A DNA stretch of 7,249 bases, from assembly GCA_015520975.1 (NCBI GenBank), contig WAOZ01000101.1, positions 1-7,249 of the forward strand, read 5' to 3'. A program made the translations under genes and the position numbers. Source of the stretch: DHVE2 group archaeon (GTDB taxonomy: Archaea; Thermoplasmatota; Thermoplasmata; Thermoplasmatales; Aciduliprofundaceae). Below the pieces are notes generated by a model, which did no database searches, had not been told where the DNA came from, and worked only from the letters and a program-made list of their open reading frames with translations. Every line of letters begins with the position of its first letter. The first letter of the stretch is position 1. Shown in pieces: positions 6,802 to 7,249 of this stretch.

Positions 6802-6811
6802 ATATTTTTAA
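6802..6811 (-). promoter_or_regulatory. TATA-like element for the DUF1616-Pth2-DUF99 operon
   Basis: Read on the minus strand, TTAAAAATAT is centred 26-27 bases upstream of the ATG at 6780. With usual archaeal spacing, transcription would start at the ATG, which agrees with the absence of a Shine-Dalgarno there. Confidence 0.5.
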
Positions 6812-7028
6812 CTTTCTATTAATGAAACACTTTTTGAGTTTAAACTTTAAAATCGGTTACCACAGTCCGGGTAAGTTGAATTCCTCAAAAAACATGAAAA
6901 AAGAGGAATAAAAACGCAGTAAAAATATACATAGAGGTCATAAGCGAGCACCTTAAAAAGAATGAGCTTGGAAGCAGAAGAGAACGAGCGGGAGAAGATG
7001 TAATTGCCCATAACCGGAGAGTATTGTG
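6812..7028. other. Intergenic stretch with small inverted repeats; no intact gene seen
   Basis: No tRNA, rRNA or convincing protein gene is visible. It contains a 5-bp stem (TTACC 6857-6861 with GGTAA 6870-6874) and the larger inverted repeat at 6880-6909. A plus-strand frame without any early start codon runs 6898-7110 (70 codons), and one stretch of it (KIYIEVISEHLKKNELGS) looks protein-like. It lacks a start and crosses the hairpin repeats, so at best it is a gene fragment. Confidence 0.5.
6880..6909. repeat. 7-bp inverted repeat ATTCCTC / GAGGAAT
   Basis: ATTCCTC (6880-6886) and its exact complement GAGGAAT (6903-6909) flank a 16-base A-rich loop. It lies upstream of the minus-strand operon promoter and has no coding explanation. 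It could be a weak terminator, a protein site or a decayed element end. Confidence 0.35.
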
Positions 7029-7130
7029 GGGGGATTTAGAAAGGAGCAATACCTTTTCAAGGGATGGGTTTGGAAAGGGAAACCGTAGGTGTTCCTTCCA
7101 GGGGGTTTAGAAAGGGGGGCATTGCCCCTT
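7029..7130. repeat. Three degenerate G-rich hairpin repeat units
   Basis: The core TTTRGAAAGG occurs at 7035-7044, 7069-7078 and 7106-7115 (spacings 34 and 37), each preceded by a run of G. Each core opens a stem-loop. Unit 1 pairs AAAGG 7040-7044 with CCTTT 7052-7056 around a 7-base loop. Unit 2 pairs GGAAAGGGAAACC with GGTGTTCCTTCC (7072-7099, with bulges). Unit 3 pairs AAGGGG 7112-7117 with CCCCTT 7125-7130 around a 7-base loop. Loops of units 1 and 3 are alike (AGCAATA, GGCATTG) while the stems differ in a way that keeps pairing. The array touches the point where transposase-like coding stops. Confidence 0.55.
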
Positions 7131-7249
7131 CTTTGCGAGTATTTCTTTTTCCACTCTGGAGATTTGCTCTTTTCCAATAATCTCCTTCGCAATCCATGAC
7201 GAGCATTATCACGGATTGAGATGTATGGTTTTCCACCCTTGCTCAGCAC
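7127..7249 (-). pseudogene. Probable DDE transposase fragment, broken at its 3' end
   Basis: The minus-strand frame entering from the right edge reads SKGGKPYISIRDNARHG and later SPEWKKKYSQRR. This matches the part of IS4/IS5-like DDE transposases where a K/P-Y-I-x-x-R-x-N-A motif is followed by a basic region and W-x-x-x-Y-x-x-R-x. In intact enzymes the next residues carry the catalytic glutamate in a V-E-x-x-F-type motif. Here the frame instead runs into the G-rich hairpin DNA after SQRR (about base 7127) and yields low-complexity, proline-rich sequence to a stop at 6953. The enzyme therefore appears truncated before its catalytic Glu. The 5' part lies outside the window. Family assignment rests on a short motif and is tentative. 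Confidence 0.45.

Noticed and set aside
6851..6890. tRNA-like fragment (GGTTACC...GTCCGGG)
   Set aside because: No acceptor stem, anticodon arm or standard T-loop can be assembled from the surrounding bases.
6953..7126. Left part of the minus-strand frame as a continuing protein
   Set aside because: After SQRR the translation is proline- and leucine-rich, derived from the G-rich repeats and intergenic DNA, with no transposase motif.
7029..7130. CRISPR array
   Set aside because: Units are degenerate, only three in number, and each contains its own differing stem; there is no constant repeat with unique spacers and no cas gene.

Overview
The window is archaeal, probably from a euryarchaeon. 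It carries the initiation factor aIF1A, the atypical kinase RIO1, a double-KH Dim2/Pno1-type protein, an archaeal-type peptidyl-tRNA hydrolase (Pth2) and a UPF0215/DUF99 protein. Shine-Dalgarno sites are of the GGTGAT type, and TATA boxes sit about 26 bases from the first AUG. Moderate AT content, lysine-rich proteins, many AGA/AGG/ATA codons and a glycosylation-sequon-rich beta-helix protein would fit a Thermoplasmata-like lineage, but that placement is a guess.

Layout. (1) 1-2209, plus strand: an AT-rich gene for a large membrane protein with about nine N-terminal helices, an internal PH-like cytosolic domain, an exported right-handed beta-helix and a C-terminal anchor. Its frame is open to the left edge, so the true start is not certain. 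(2) 2210-2499: intergenic, with T-tracts, a clear TATA box, a 13-bp dyad just downstream of it, and an overlooked 29-codon ORF that looks leaderless and whose stop codon lies inside the next gene's Shine-Dalgarno. (3) 2500-5349, plus strand: a tightly packed run aIF1A - RIO1 - Dim2-like KH - CPA2 cation/proton antiporter, with gaps of -4, 1 and 6 bases. (4) 5333-6780, minus strand: DUF1616-like membrane protein with a coiled coil, then Pth2, then DUF99. This run is also tightly packed and converges on the antiporter with a 17-base overlap of coding 3' ends. (5) 6781-7249: no intact gene. It holds the minus-strand promoter, small inverted repeats, a three-unit array of G-rich hairpins, and at the right edge what looks like a broken minus-strand DDE transposase.

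How the genes fit together: aIF1A, RIO1 and Dim2 all act at the small ribosomal subunit (initiation and late 16S maturation), so the plus-strand run is a ribosome biogenesis/translation operon with an ion antiporter attached. The minus-strand run joins peptidyl-tRNA recycling (Pth2) with a putative nucleic-acid enzyme (DUF99) and an uncharacterised membrane/coiled-coil protein. The most unusual items are the beta-helix/multi-TM protein, the putative leaderless micro-ORF upstream of aIF1A, and the hairpin array abutting the transposase break.
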